Part shown: piece after piece, positions 8,334-17,607 of the stretch | Layout of the letters: each line of letters begins with the position of its first letter | Position numbering within the stretch: the first letter of the stretch is position 1 | Assembly (NCBI GenBank): GCA_943846655.1 | Contig: OX044352.1 | Location: 868,001-932,000 of the forward strand | Length of the DNA stretch: 64,000 nucleotides | From: Porticoccus sp002390525 | GTDB lineage: Bacteria > Pseudomonadota > Gammaproteobacteria > Pseudomonadales > Porticoccaceae | Direction of reading: 5' to 3' | Notes under the pieces: model-generated | Seen by the model: only the letters and a program-made list of their open reading frames with translations | Told to the model about the DNA's origin: nothing | The model's database searches: none | Position numbers and translations under genes: made by a program

Positions 8334-9431
8334 ATGGCTCGTCCAGCTAAAGCTCTTATTGATCTAGATGCCCTGAGATATAACTTAAAGGTTGCTATTG
8401 ATCTTTCTCAATACTCAAAAATTATGGCAGTCATCAAAGCCGATGCCTATGGTCACGGTGCTATAGGTGTTTCTAAAGCTCTTTCTGATAATGTAGATGC
8501 TTTTGGCGTTGCCTCTATAGAGGAAGCTATTGAGCTTCGTGAGGCAGGAATAAAGACCCCGGTCCATTTGCTTGAGGGCACATTTTCTGATGATGAGATC
8601 ACCATTGCATCAAAAAATAACTTTTCTATTTCTTGTGTTAATCAAAAACAAAAAAATGCCATAATTGAGGCTCAAATTTCTGTTCCCTTAAATGTATGGA
8701 TTTTTGTAGATACTGGAATGCATAGACTTGGTATCACCCCTGAAGAGCTAATAAGCATTTATAAAGATCTCAGCGCTTCTGATAATGTTTCGGACAATAT
8801 TATTATTGCGACACACTTCTCTTGCGCTGATGACTTAGAAAATGATTTTACATCAACACAGCTGTCCCGTATAAAAAACGCCATGAAAGATCTTTCTGTT
8901 AATACAAGTTTTTGTAATTCAGCAGGTTTGATAGGGTGGCCTCAAACAAGAGCAGATTGGAATCGACTAGGTATTATGCTCTATGGAGGGTCACCTTTTT
9001 CTGCTCCTAAGTGTGGGACAAGCAAATTGAGACAGGTAATGACTCTTAAATCTGAGATAATTGCTTTAAGGACTATAAAAATTGGTGAGACGGTAGGGTA
9101 CGCTGCTACTTGGAAGGCCGATCGTCAGACAGTTATAGCTACAGTTGCGATAGGCTATGGAGATGGATACCCCCTTAATGCATCAAATGGAACTCCTGTA
9201 TTAATTCGCGGGAAGCGCTGCCCTATTGCAGGAAGAGTCTCTATGGACATGATAACTATTGATGTTACAGACCTGCCGTTAGTTGAGCTAGGTGATGAAG
9301 TTATTCTTTGGGGTAAAGATTTATCTATAGATGAAATAGCCAAATGTGCTGGAACAATTAGCTATGAATTATTAACCCGAATGCCAGCTCGTACAAGGCG
9401 TATATACACAGAAAAAGATATTAGACGATAA
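8334..9431 (+). CDS. alr: Alanine racemase
   Basis: PLP-dependent racemase that makes D-alanine for peptidoglycan. The 365-aa protein has the PLP lysine in VIKADAYGHG (Lys35) and the opposing catalytic tyrosine in TVGYAATW (Tyr256), plus the VSMDMITIDVT motif near residue 305. Length is normal for Alr/DadX. With no dadA next to it, a biosynthetic Alr is more likely than catabolic DadX. Its 3' end overlaps the convergent purC by 11 nt. Confidence 0.96.
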   Translation: MARPAKALIDLDALRYNLKVAIDLSQYSKIMAVIKADAYGHGAIGVSKALSDNVDAFGVASIEEAIELREAGIKTPVHLLEGTFSDDEITIASKNNFSISCVNQKQKNAIIEAQISVPLNVWIFVDTGMHRLGITPEELISIYKDLSASDNVSDNIIIATHFSCADDLENDFTSTQLSRIKNAMKDLSVNTSFCNSAGLIGWPQTRADWNRLGIMLYGGSPFSAPKCGTSKLRQVMTLKSEIIALRTIKIGETVGYAATWKADRQTVIATVAIGYGDGYPLNASNGTPVLIRGKRCPIAGRVSMDMITIDVTDLPLVELGDEVILWGKDLSIDEIAKCAGTISYELLTRMPARTRRIYTEKDIRR

Positions 9432-10524
9432 GCCCATAATCTTTATCAAGAACTTCTATTATTTCAGCTTTAGGATTTTCTGATAACAAAATCTTTTCGC
9501 CAGTTATTTTTTTGGCTATCTCGGCGTATGTTTTAGACACCTTCATAAGAACTTCTTTAGGAAGTTTATTATCTCTAGCTAGTGCTTCACGCTCACTAAT
9601 TCTATCCTTATTCAATAGTATATCTGAATCCGGAAAATGATTTAGTAGCAGTTGACGAAACACCTCTTTTGAGTTTTCAATTATCTTACCCTTTCTGTAT
9701 GATGGACCATCCCAAATCCTTGAAGAATCTGGTGTTCCGACTTCATCCATATAAATGAGTTTTTCATTTCCTCTGTCATCTTTTACGTAACCAAACTCAA
9801 ATTTAGTATCAACAAATATTTGATCTATTTTAGCTAAATTAGAGTTTATAACTTCAAATCCTTCCTTGAGAAGTTTTTCATAATGATCGATATCAGGTAT
9901 ATTTTTGAAATTTAGAGATTTATAGTTATTAAGAATATCGGTTCGAGTTATGTTTACGTCGTCAGCTTCAGGGATACCGGATAAGCCTGTTAAGACCCCT
10001 TTTGTAGACGGAGTTATTAATAGCTCGTCTAGTTTTTGATCTTTTTTCAGATCATTTGTAAGCTTTATTCCACAAAATTCACGTTCCCCTTTGGAATAAG
10101 ATCTCCACATTGAACCAGTTATATAATTTCTACAGATAGCTTCAATCATCACTGGTTTTGCTTTTTGAACTATCCAAACAAAAGGGTGTGGAATATCAAG
10201 AATATGACTATCAGCTAATTTTTTTTCACTAAACAATTTGAACCAGTAACTGGAAATAGCGTTCAGTGCAGCCCCTTTACCTGGAACGCCATCCATACCT
10301 GCCTCTCCCCTCCAAATACAATCGAAAGCTGAAATACGATCACTTATTATCATCACTGCTAAAGGTGCGTCTGTTGCGACCTTGTAGCCCTTCAGTTGAA
10401 TTAATCTACGACTATCTTCAGCTGTTAAGGAGTATACAGATCGAACCTTGCCACTATGAATTGGACTATCTGTTCTTATTGGCAAATCGTTATTAATAGC
10501 GAGTATCTTATCGCAGAGTAACAT
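9421..10524 (-). CDS. purC: Phosphoribosylaminoimidazole-succinocarboxamide synthase (SAICAR synthetase), long form
   Basis: Ligates aspartate to CAIR in purine synthesis. The 367-aa product is the longer gammaproteobacterial type rather than the roughly 240-aa E. coli type. Visible motifs are SGKVRSVYSL (ATP loop), MIISDRISAFDCIW, VRNYITGS-like CRNYITGSMWRSY, and FVDTKFEFGY followed by MDEVGTPDSSRIW. GAGGT lies 10 nt before the ATG. In Pseudomonas purC follows bamC and an MBL gene; here it lies about 4 kb away on the opposite strand. Confidence 0.95.
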   Translation of the reverse strand: MLLCDKILAINNDLPIRTDSPIHSGKVRSVYSLTAEDSRRLIQLKGYKVATDAPLAVMIISDRISAFDCIWRGEAGMDGVPGKGAALNAISSYWFKLFSEKKLADSHILDIPHPFVWIVQKAKPVMIEAICRNYITGSMWRSYSKGEREFCGIKLTNDLKKDQKLDELLITPSTKGVLTGLSGIPEADDVNITRTDILNNYKSLNFKNIPDIDHYEKLLKEGFEVINSNLAKIDQIFVDTKFEFGYVKDDRGNEKLIYMDEVGTPDSSRIWDGPSYRKGKIIENSKEVFRQLLLNHFPDSDILLNKDRISEREALARDNKLPKEVLMKVSKTYAEIAKKITGEKILLSENPKAEIIEVLDKDYGLIV

Positions 10525-10620
10525 TATTGATTACCTCGTATGTATATTTATTAGGTTATTCGTATAAGACTGTTTATAAATAATAAAATCTATCAAGCTT
10601 CATAAATTATTAAGTTTATA

Positions 10621-11016
10621 TCAACTTGGCCTTACTGCATATTTGCCACTGCCTTGAAGAAAAATTATTATCGCTGTAAGGAAATAAAAACCCTGAAGTT
10701 CCAGTTCCCAGCCACCATATTGATTTAGCTCTATGAGGTGATGGATATGAAATAACATGATTGCAAAAACCATATTTACGGTAATTAAAAATGCTGCTGT
10801 GCGTGTATAGAAACCAATAATCAGCATTAGTGGGGCAACCAATTCTCCTATATAGACACCGTAGGCTAAGAGGGAAGGAAGACTGAATTCAGCCAGGCGA
10901 TTACCAAAAAATTCAATAGATGATGGATCTATGACTTTTGCGACACCATGAAATAGAATCAGAAATCCAAGAGATAATCGGAGAATTAGTTTGGCAATCG
11001 AATCTTTATTGAACAT
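10621..11016 (-). CDS. DoxX family membrane protein
   Basis: A 131-aa integral membrane protein with four hydrophobic segments (about residues 8-24, 48-66, 72-90, 105-122). The N-terminal LILRLSLGFLILFHGVAKV and YIGELVAPLMLIIGFYTR match the DoxX/DUF4870-like oxidoreductase-associated family. Members are linked to redox or thiosulfate metabolism and membrane oxidoreductase complexes, but the exact role here is unknown. It stands alone upstream of purC on the minus strand and is divergent from fabV. Confidence 0.85.
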   Translation of the reverse strand: MFNKDSIAKLILRLSLGFLILFHGVAKVIDPSSIEFFGNRLAEFSLPSLLAYGVYIGELVAPLMLIIGFYTRTAAFLITVNMVFAIMLFHIHHLIELNQYGGWELELQGFYFLTAIIIFLQGSGKYAVRPS

Positions 11017-11204
11017 AATTTTACCTTTTGTTTTGATAGGGTGCTGTACTATAAATGATAGTTTTATTCAAAAAGAGAATTTTTACCAGAGTCTTTTTTG
11101 ATTTTTAGGCTTCTTTGATTACTTGGTGGACATATAACTACAATGTATCATGCAAATCTAACTTAATTTAAAAGTATCTTTTTTGGATTCTTCGGAGATA
11201 AAGA

Positions 11205-12392
11205 ATGATTATTAAGCCAAAAGTTCGCGGGTTTATGTGTATTACTGCACATCCATTCGGCTGCGACGCTAATGTAAAAGAACAAATTGACTATATAAAG
11301 AAACAGCAAACTTTTGATGGACCAAAGCGGGTATTAGTCATTGGAGCATCAACTGGTTATGGTTTAGCTGCAAGAATTACAGCTGCCTTCGGCAGTGGTG
11401 CTTCAACTCTAGGTGTTTTTTTTGAAAAACCAGCAGGCGAGAAAAAAACAGCTTCAGCTGGTTGGTATAACTCAGCAGCTTTTCATAAGTATGCCTCATC
11501 AGAGAGCTTATATGCCAAAAGTATTAATGGCGATGCTTTTTCTGACGAAATAAAACAAAAGGTAATTGAAAATATAAAGGCAGATTTAGGTCAAATTGAT
11601 TTGGTTATTTATAGTCTTGCTTCTCCGCGTCGGCAACATCCAAAAACTGGTGAAATTTTTAATTCAACTCTTAAGCCTATTGGGAAAGATGTTACTCTTC
11701 GGGGCATTAATACTGACAAAGAAGAAATACAGGAATTTAATTTAAGTGCTGCTAGCGAGGAAGATATAGCACAAACTATAGCAGTCATGGGTGGTGAGGA
11801 TTGGAGCCTCTGGATTCAAGCACTTAATGATGCTGGCGTCTTAGCAAAAGGAGCTTCAACCTCAGCATTTACCTATGTTGGTGAAAAAGCCACATGGGAT
11901 TTATACTGGAATGGAACCATTGGTCGTGCAAAACAAGATTTAGATAAAAAGGTTAAGAGCATAAGCAAAATTTTAGCCCCTATCAATGGAACAGTTAGAG
12001 TTGCAGTACTAAAAGCTGTGGTAACTCAAGCAAGCTCTGCAATTCCAATAATGCCACTTTATTTATCTTTATTATTTAAAGCAATGAAAAAGAGAGGCAC
12101 ACATGAAGGTTGTATCGAACAACTTTATCGCTTGTATACAGAATGCCTTTATTCTGAATCACCGCGTCTAGATGATGTGGGGCGTTTAAGGGTTGATGAA
12201 CTAGAAATTCAACCTGAAATACAAAAAGAACTATCCAATGCTTGGTCTAATATAACAACCGAAAATTTACATGAATTGACAGATTTCAAAGGGTATAAGG
12301 AGGAGTTTATTAAGTTATTTGGGTTCGGAGTTTCTGGTGTTAATTATGATGCTGAAGTAGATCCAATAGTTGATATAAAAAACCTGATATAG
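11205..12392 (+). CDS. fabV: Enoyl-ACP/trans-2-enoyl-CoA reductase FabV
   Basis: NADH-dependent reductase for the last step of fatty acid elongation; FabV is a large SDR-type, triclosan-resistant alternative to FabI. The 395-aa product starts MIIKPKVRGFMC, typical of FabV, binds the cofactor with VLVIGASTGYGLAARI, and has the diagnostic active site Tyr-x8-Lys (Tyr234 to Lys243, YWNGTIGRAK). GGAG lies upstream of the ATG. First gene of a plus-strand run to the MBL hydrolase. Whether FabI also exists cannot be seen here. Confidence 0.96.
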   Translation: MIIKPKVRGFMCITAHPFGCDANVKEQIDYIKKQQTFDGPKRVLVIGASTGYGLAARITAAFGSGASTLGVFFEKPAGEKKTASAGWYNSAAFHKYASSESLYAKSINGDAFSDEIKQKVIENIKADLGQIDLVIYSLASPRRQHPKTGEIFNSTLKPIGKDVTLRGINTDKEEIQEFNLSAASEEDIAQTIAVMGGEDWSLWIQALNDAGVLAKGASTSAFTYVGEKATWDLYWNGTIGRAKQDLDKKVKSISKILAPINGTVRVAVLKAVVTQASSAIPIMPLYLSLLFKAMKKRGTHEGCIEQLYRLYTECLYSESPRLDDVGRLRVDELEIQPEIQKELSNAWSNITTENLHELTDFKGYKEEFIKLFGFGVSGVNYDAEVDPIVDIKNLI

Positions 12393-12449
12393 ATTTAAAG
12401 ATAGTTTATGAAAATATGTTTAATTTTTCAGATAAAGTTTAGGTGACTG

Positions 12450-13379
12450 ATGAAGGATCGACAACTTACATGGAGGCATTTCCATCCCAAATTATGGCTT
12501 ACATGGCTTGGTTTTGGATGTTGGAGGCTAGCTGTCAATTTACCTTATCCATTAATGATCTATCTTGGGCATAAACTCGGCCTACTGATGTATTTTATTG
12601 GAGGATATCGCTATAAGGTGGCGGAAACAAACTTAAAGCTTTGTTTCCCAGATATATCTCAACAGGAACAAAAAAATCTCCTGCGCGCTAACTTTATTAG
12701 TTATGGGATTGCATTTTTTGAAGTTGGAATAGCTTGGTGGTGGCCTACAAGTCGACTAAAAAAAATTATTCACGTAGAGGGTATTGAACATATAGATAAT
12801 CTTAATGGACGTGGTGCATTGCTTATGGCTATTCATCATACAACTTTAGAAGTTGGAGCTTCCGGGCTCATGATGGAGCGACAAATTGATGGAATGTATC
12901 GCCCACATAAAAATATAGTATATGACTATATCCAAAAAAAAGGGAGGCTTAAAAGATCAGCTGATGCCGATGTGTATACTCGAGACGACGTTCGCGGGAT
13001 ATTGAAAGCACTTCAAAATGGTAAAATTATTTGGTATGCACCTGATCAAGATTATGGACCTAAACAGAGTGTATTCGCGAGTTTTTTTGGAATACAAGCT
13101 GCAACGGTTACCGCTACTGCCAAGTTTGCTAAAGTTGGTAAATCAGCCGTCTTGCCATTTTCACATATCAGGCTTCCTGATAATGAAGGGTATAAAATTA
13201 CTGTACATCGACCATTAGAGAGTTTCCCAGAGAATGATGAAGTTTCTGATGCAGAAAGAATTAATAGAGTGATTGAAAAAATGATTTTACAGCAACCAGA
13301 TCAGTATTTATGGGCGCACCGACGGTTTAAGACTCGCCCAAAAGGAGAGAAGAGGCCATACTCAAAAAAAAGAGGTTAA
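12450..13379 (+). CDS. lpxL: Kdo-dependent lipid A acyltransferase, LpxL/HtrB-like
   Basis: Inner-membrane acyltransferase adding a secondary acyl chain to Kdo2-lipid IVA. The 309-aa protein has an N-terminal membrane anchor (around LGFGCWRLAVNLPYPLMIYLG), the catalytic His-x4-Glu in AIHHTTLE, the DQDYGPK motif and a C-terminal QYLWAHRRFKTRP, all typical of the LpxL/LpxM/LpxP superfamily. The C-terminal sequence and length favour LpxL over LpxM; which acyl chain it transfers cannot be deduced. The core lpxD-A-B genes are at 36.7-40.1 kb. Confidence 0.9.
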   Translation: MKDRQLTWRHFHPKLWLTWLGFGCWRLAVNLPYPLMIYLGHKLGLLMYFIGGYRYKVAETNLKLCFPDISQQEQKNLLRANFISYGIAFFEVGIAWWWPTSRLKKIIHVEGIEHIDNLNGRGALLMAIHHTTLEVGASGLMMERQIDGMYRPHKNIVYDYIQKKGRLKRSADADVYTRDDVRGILKALQNGKIIWYAPDQDYGPKQSVFASFFGIQAATVTATAKFAKVGKSAVLPFSHIRLPDNEGYKITVHRPLESFPENDEVSDAERINRVIEKMILQQPDQYLWAHRRFKTRPKGEKRPYSKKRG

Positions 13380-13486
13380 AAAACACCTGAAAAATTCATT
13401 TAATATTATGAATCAAATGCTTGTTCTAGTTCGTTATGGTCAGTACCATATCACGAATAATTCATTAATGGATATCGAGGAAATAG

Positions 13487-14368
13487 ATGATTACCGGCAG
13501 TATAGTTGCTTTGGTGACACCAATGATCCCTAACAGTCTTGAGATTGACTGGGACCGCTTAAAAGGCCTGGTTGAATGGCATATCCAACAGGGTACAAAT
13601 GCTATTGTAGCAGTTGGAACCACAGGAGAATCTCCTACTCTGGATGTCCAAGAGCACATGGCTACTATTGCTGCTATCGTTGAGGATTCATCTGGACGAA
13701 TTCCAGTGATTGCAGGCACTGGAGCTAACTCTACTAAAGAAGCCATTGAGTGGACGCAACGCGCACAAGAAAGTGGCGCCGATGCTTGCTTGCTGGTGAC
13801 CCCTTATTATAACAAGCCTACCCAAGAAGGACTTTATTTGCATCATAAGTCTATTGCTGATTCAGTTGATATCCCACAAATCTTATATAACGTACCGGGG
13901 CGTACTGCATGTGATATTCTCCCAGATACTGTTAATCGTTTGGCTTCTGTGGATAATATTGTCGGTATAAAAGATGCAACTGGTGATGTGGAAAGAGCAA
14001 AAAAATTAATTGAAATATGCCCTTCAGACTTTGCTATCTACTCTGGAGATGATGCAACTGCACTTCAATTAATTCTATTAGGTGGACATGGAAACGTATC
14101 TGTTACTGCTAATGTTGCTCCAAAACTAATGGCAGAAATGTGTAAATTAGCAATAGCTGGAGAAAAAAAAGAGGCAACGGATATCAATAATCTTCTTGCG
14201 CCAGTCCATGATGTTCTGTTTTTGGAATCAAACCCGATTCCAGTAAAATGGGCAGTAGCTCAAATGGGATTAATCCAACACGGGATTCGATTGCCTTTAA
14301 CAGAATTATCGGATGATCTGAAAATAGAGGTTCGTGAGGCGCTTGAGGCTGCTGACCTTTTAAAATAA
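13487..14368 (+). CDS. dapA: 4-hydroxy-tetrahydrodipicolinate synthase
   Basis: Condenses pyruvate with aspartate semialdehyde, the committed step to diaminopimelate and lysine. The 293-aa TIM-barrel protein carries GTTGESPTL, YYNKPTQEGL, the catalytic tyrosine in YNVPGRT and the Schiff-base lysine in GIKDATGD (Lys162). CGAGG precedes the ATG. Directly followed by bamC, a pairing conserved in Gammaproteobacteria. Three further lysine genes (dapE, dapD, dapC) lie within 9 kb on the other strand. Confidence 0.97.
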   Translation: MITGSIVALVTPMIPNSLEIDWDRLKGLVEWHIQQGTNAIVAVGTTGESPTLDVQEHMATIAAIVEDSSGRIPVIAGTGANSTKEAIEWTQRAQESGADACLLVTPYYNKPTQEGLYLHHKSIADSVDIPQILYNVPGRTACDILPDTVNRLASVDNIVGIKDATGDVERAKKLIEICPSDFAIYSGDDATALQLILLGGHGNVSVTANVAPKLMAEMCKLAIAGEKKEATDINNLLAPVHDVLFLESNPIPVKWAVAQMGLIQHGIRLPLTELSDDLKIEVREALEAADLLK

Positions 14369-14401
14369 CTAACAGGGTATTCAGAAAACTGGAGTTAGCT
14401 G

Positions 14402-15469
14402 ATGTCAATAGAAATCAAACGGATAGTGTTGATTGTAATTTTATTTTCCATTGCTTCTTGTAGCAGTATCGATGACATCAAAGATAAAAATCCAATACGT
14501 AATCGTGCTAATGATTATTTGCATTCTAAGGAAATCTTACCTATGGAGGCACCTGCTGATGCGGCGATTGGTGAATTATATATTGTTCCAAATATACCAG
14601 TCGCAGGACTTCCTAAAAGGTCTTTCTCTGCTCCCAGACCTCAGCCTTTATCTGTGAACCTTTTAAAGGAGTCAGTAGAAATATTATCATTTTCTGGCAA
14701 ACAATGGATTGCAATCAATAAACCGCCTGCAGAAGTATGGCCAAGACTCAGAAGCATTTTAACTCGAAGCGCTATACCTACTGCAAAAATGGATCCACCA
14801 GGGGGCATTCTGGATACTGGATGGTTACAGTTCAAGGATGATGAGAATCATAGTCATAGATTCCGTTTTCTTATCTCTCCAGGTGTAGGAATCAGTAGTA
14901 GTGAGATTAGGGTTACTCAGATGCATGCATTAGCTGGTCAAGAGGATTCATTGTCAGAATGGCCGTTGAATTCCATGAGTCTCTCCAGAGAAGAGGAGTT
15001 TACTAAAATAATAGCTAATACTTTAGTTTCAGATGTTACCGGAACCTCTGTTTCCTTGCTTGCACAAAATATTGGTGGAGAGTCGAGAGTTAAAGTGGTT
15101 ATTCCCGAGGATGAAGAGCCATACATAGAAATGAAGTTGGGGTATGCTCGTAGTTGGGCATCAGTGTTGAAATCATTATCATTAGGTGGTTTCTCTGTAG
15201 TTAGCGATGATCAAGCGAGTGGACAATTATCAGTAGAGTTTACCGAGATAGAGTTAGTAACAGAGGATGAATCTTTGCTTGGACTAGTGAGTAATTTTTT
15301 GAATTCTCGAGATGCGGAAGATCAGTTAATACCTGCTCTTGAATACAAAGTAACGATTACTCAAAGCCCAAATAAAGTTATAGTGAAAATTTCAAACAAA
15401 AACAATGTTCCCCTTGATCAGCTTACGAAAATTAAACTATTGAAAATCATACGTGGAAATCTTAGTTAA
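14402..15469 (+). CDS. bamC: Outer membrane assembly lipoprotein BamC (NlpB)
   Basis: Lipoprotein accessory subunit of the BAM complex that inserts beta-barrel proteins. A short signal peptide ends in the lipobox IASC (Cys20). The next part (about 21-95) is the flexible BamD-binding region and the rest forms two helix-grip domains (about 100-225 and 235-350). At 355 aa the length is normal. GGAG lies upstream of the ATG. Placement after dapA is the strongest support, because BamC sequences diverge quickly. Confidence 0.88.
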   Translation: MSIEIKRIVLIVILFSIASCSSIDDIKDKNPIRNRANDYLHSKEILPMEAPADAAIGELYIVPNIPVAGLPKRSFSAPRPQPLSVNLLKESVEILSFSGKQWIAINKPPAEVWPRLRSILTRSAIPTAKMDPPGGILDTGWLQFKDDENHSHRFRFLISPGVGISSSEIRVTQMHALAGQEDSLSEWPLNSMSLSREEEFTKIIANTLVSDVTGTSVSLLAQNIGGESRVKVVIPEDEEPYIEMKLGYARSWASVLKSLSLGGFSVVSDDQASGQLSVEFTEIELVTEDESLLGLVSNFLNSRDAEDQLIPALEYKVTITQSPNKVIVKISNKNNVPLDQLTKIKLLKIIRGNLS

Positions 15470-15472
15470 TTT

Positions 15473-16234
15473 ATGAGATTTTCTTCTATCGGTAGCGGCA
15501 GCAAGGGTAACAGTACAATTATTGAATATAATGATACTGTTATTTTGGTGGATTGTGGTTTTTCTTTAAAAGAGACTGAGAAAAGATTAAGTATTTCGGG
15601 CCTAACCCCCTCAAAAATAAATGCTATCCTAATAACTCATGAGCACTCAGACCATATACGCGGTGTTTCTTCCTTAGCAAAAAAATATAAAATACCAGTA
15701 ATGGCAACTGCTGGAACAAGTAAGTTCTTAAGAAACCCATCTGCACTAAATTTAACTTGTATTGACACACAATCAGATTTTCATATTGAAAACCTTACAG
15801 TAACTCCCGTGCCAGTACCTCATGATGCTAGAGAGCCAGTTCAGTTTATTATAAGAGGCGGCTTGCTAACTTTTGGGATTTTGACTGATGTTGGCGCTAT
15901 AACAGAACATATTATAGAGCTTTATCAGCGCTGTGACGGCCTTATGATTGAGTCGAATCATGATGAGGATATGTTACTTAATGGATCTTATCCAAGATCT
16001 TTAAAAAATAGAGTAGGTGGTAACTGGGGTCATTTAAATAATAAACAAATGTTATATTTTTTAAAAAATATTGAGCTTGAACAATTACAAGAATTAGTTA
16101 TAGGCCACATTAGCGAGAATAATAATAGCATTTCATTAGTAAAGGAGACTATTTCTGAGATATCTAAACAACTTTCATCTGTATCTTATGCAACTCAAAA
16201 TGAAGGGTTCGATTGGATACAGTTAAAGAGCTAA
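15473..16234 (+). CDS. MBL-fold metallo-hydrolase, YycJ/WalJ-like
   Basis: A 253-aa metallo-beta-lactamase-fold protein. The start GSGSKGNST and the metal motif THEHSDHIRG (HxHxDH), followed by GILTDVGA, SNHDEDML and HLNN, match the YycJ-like single-domain hydrolases that act on DNA or phosphodiesters. It begins 3 nt after bamC, so it is co-translated with it. The same neighbour follows bamC in Pseudomonas, where purC comes next; here purC is elsewhere. The substrate is unknown. Confidence 0.88.
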   Translation: MRFSSIGSGSKGNSTIIEYNDTVILVDCGFSLKETEKRLSISGLTPSKINAILITHEHSDHIRGVSSLAKKYKIPVMATAGTSKFLRNPSALNLTCIDTQSDFHIENLTVTPVPVPHDAREPVQFIIRGGLLTFGILTDVGAITEHIIELYQRCDGLMIESNHDEDMLLNGSYPRSLKNRVGGNWGHLNNKQMLYFLKNIELEQLQELVIGHISENNNSISLVKETISEISKQLSSVSYATQNEGFDWIQLKS

Positions 16235-16258
16235 ATTTTTATAATTTATATTAATATT

Positions 16259-16291
16259 TAGTTATATTATAGCTCTCATAACTATATGTTT
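16259..16291 (+). terminator. Weak terminator candidate after the MBL hydrolase gene
   Basis: TAGTTAT (16259-16265) pairs with ATAACTA (16278-16284), followed by TATG and a run of T. The stem is AT-only apart from one pair, so the stability is low. Confidence 0.3.
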
Positions 16292-16508
16292 TTTTGCGGT
16301 TTTTTTTAATTTACATACTTAGGTTTTCCACAATTATACATATTGTTCAATATATAATAGTTTGCAATATCGCTAAGTCATTGATTTATGAATTTAATTT
16401 AGTAAGATATTGATATTATTACACTTTTATAGTTGATTAAAAAACAACCAATCTAACTCTACCTCCCAAACTAGGTGGATTCTATAGAATTTTTTTTAAG
16501 TAATACAC

Positions 16509-16539
16509 AAAGTTATCCACAGATTTTGTGGGTAACTTT
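16509..16539. repeat. Inverted repeat built from two convergent DnaA boxes
   Basis: Left arm AAAGTTATCCACA (16509-16521) and right arm TGTGGGTAACTTT (16527-16539) are complementary at 12 of 13 positions around a 5-nt centre. Each arm contains a DnaA-box-like 9-mer pointing to the centre. No T run follows, so it is not a standard terminator. Confidence 0.7.
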
Positions 16540-16766
16540 CCATGCACATAAAAAAAGTGTTATCAGTAATTTAATTTAGACTTTTTTCCTTTGTTTTTTA
16601 TGAGTTTATATAGTCTTTGATTGATAGATTAAGTATAGGTATTTCTCAGACTCACCTCTTAATAATTTAAATTTTGATTGGATTCCAATTAACTATTAAA
16701 AAATGTATTGTTTGATTCTTATTGGCTAATTTCGATATCAGCCGAAACTGAAAGACGGATTATCAT

Positions 16767-17579
16767 ATGAATGAAGTGGTTTTTCCTATATCTGTGATGT
16801 TTTTTGATGGCCTAGAGGACCGAGCATCTATGCTCGCTACGAAGCTTAAATTACCATTATTGGCGTATAGCAAATCTAATGAAATACAAAGCAATTTAGC
16901 CTTACTAGTTAGTAATTATGGATTAGAAGTCATACATCTAGGGAAACACTCACCCGGACCGATTAGCTGTAATTTCACTACTGGCTCTTTAGATTACCGT
17001 CGCTTACATGGAGGAGGAAAAAATCAGAATCTTGCAAAAGCGATTGGTATAAAAAGTATTAAGCAGAAGCTTTATATCATGGATGTCACCGCAGGCTTGG
17101 GTAGAGACGCATTTATTTTAGCCTCATTAGGTGCAAAAGTTCTGATGCTTGAAAGAAATGATATATTGGCGGCTTTGCTTGCTGATGGTATTTACAGAGC
17201 GAGAATGATAGAGGAAGAAAAGGGTGAAGATTTTAAAAAAATTTTTAAGCGCATAACACTTATAAATAATGACTCTATTGATTATCTAAATACCCTCGAA
17301 GATATATCTATACCAGATATTGTATATATAGACCCCATGTTTCCACCCAGGCAAAAATCAAGCCAGGTTAAAAAGGAAATGCAGTTATTACAAAGATTGA
17401 TTGGGTCAGATGAGGATTCTGATAAGCTTCTTGCATTAGCCAAAAGTAAAGCTAGATACCGAGTTGTAGTTAAGCGACCAATTCATGCAAAGTTCTTATC
17501 TGATCAAGAACCTAGTTATTCTTTGAAAGGTAAATCTACAAGATACGACATATATTCAAATAAAAAAATTCCTGACTGA
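16767..17579 (+). CDS. rsmJ: 16S rRNA (guanine1516-N2)-methyltransferase
   Basis: SAM-dependent methylation of G1516 in 16S rRNA. The 270-aa product has the RsmJ-specific motif DVTAGLGRDAFILASLGA (SAM-binding loop, about residues 108-125), then MLERN, and the catalytic-site stretch IDPMFPPRQKSSQVKK with DPMFP in place of the usual DPMYP. The N-terminal part is divergent as in other RsmJ proteins. It follows the AT-rich gap and is convergent with dapE 28 nt downstream. Confidence 0.92.
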   Translation: MNEVVFPISVMFFDGLEDRASMLATKLKLPLLAYSKSNEIQSNLALLVSNYGLEVIHLGKHSPGPISCNFTTGSLDYRRLHGGGKNQNLAKAIGIKSIKQKLYIMDVTAGLGRDAFILASLGAKVLMLERNDILAALLADGIYRARMIEEEKGEDFKKIFKRITLINNDSIDYLNTLEDISIPDIVYIDPMFPPRQKSSQVKKEMQLLQRLIGSDEDSDKLLALAKSKARYRVVVKRPIHAKFLSDQEPSYSLKGKSTRYDIYSNKKIPD

Positions 17580-17607
17580 TTTTCTGTATTTGAATTTAAA
17601 TTAAGCA

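Larger units (their letters stand above)
16235..16766. other. 532-nt AT-rich gene-free gap with DnaA-box-like sequences
   Basis: No plausible coding frame occurs here. The gap is far more AT-rich than its surroundings. It holds TTTTCCACA at 16324-16332, TTATCCACA at 16513-16521, and the reverse-oriented TGTGGGTAA at 16527-16535, with a one-mismatch box TAATACACA at 16501-16509. All but the last fit the relaxed DnaA consensus (TTWTNCACA or TTANCCACA). Long AT tracts lie on both sides and I see no GATC. Whether this is an origin, a DnaA-titration site or a regulatory region is unresolved. The usual origin neighbours (dnaA, dnaN, mnmG) are absent from the window. Confidence 0.5.
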
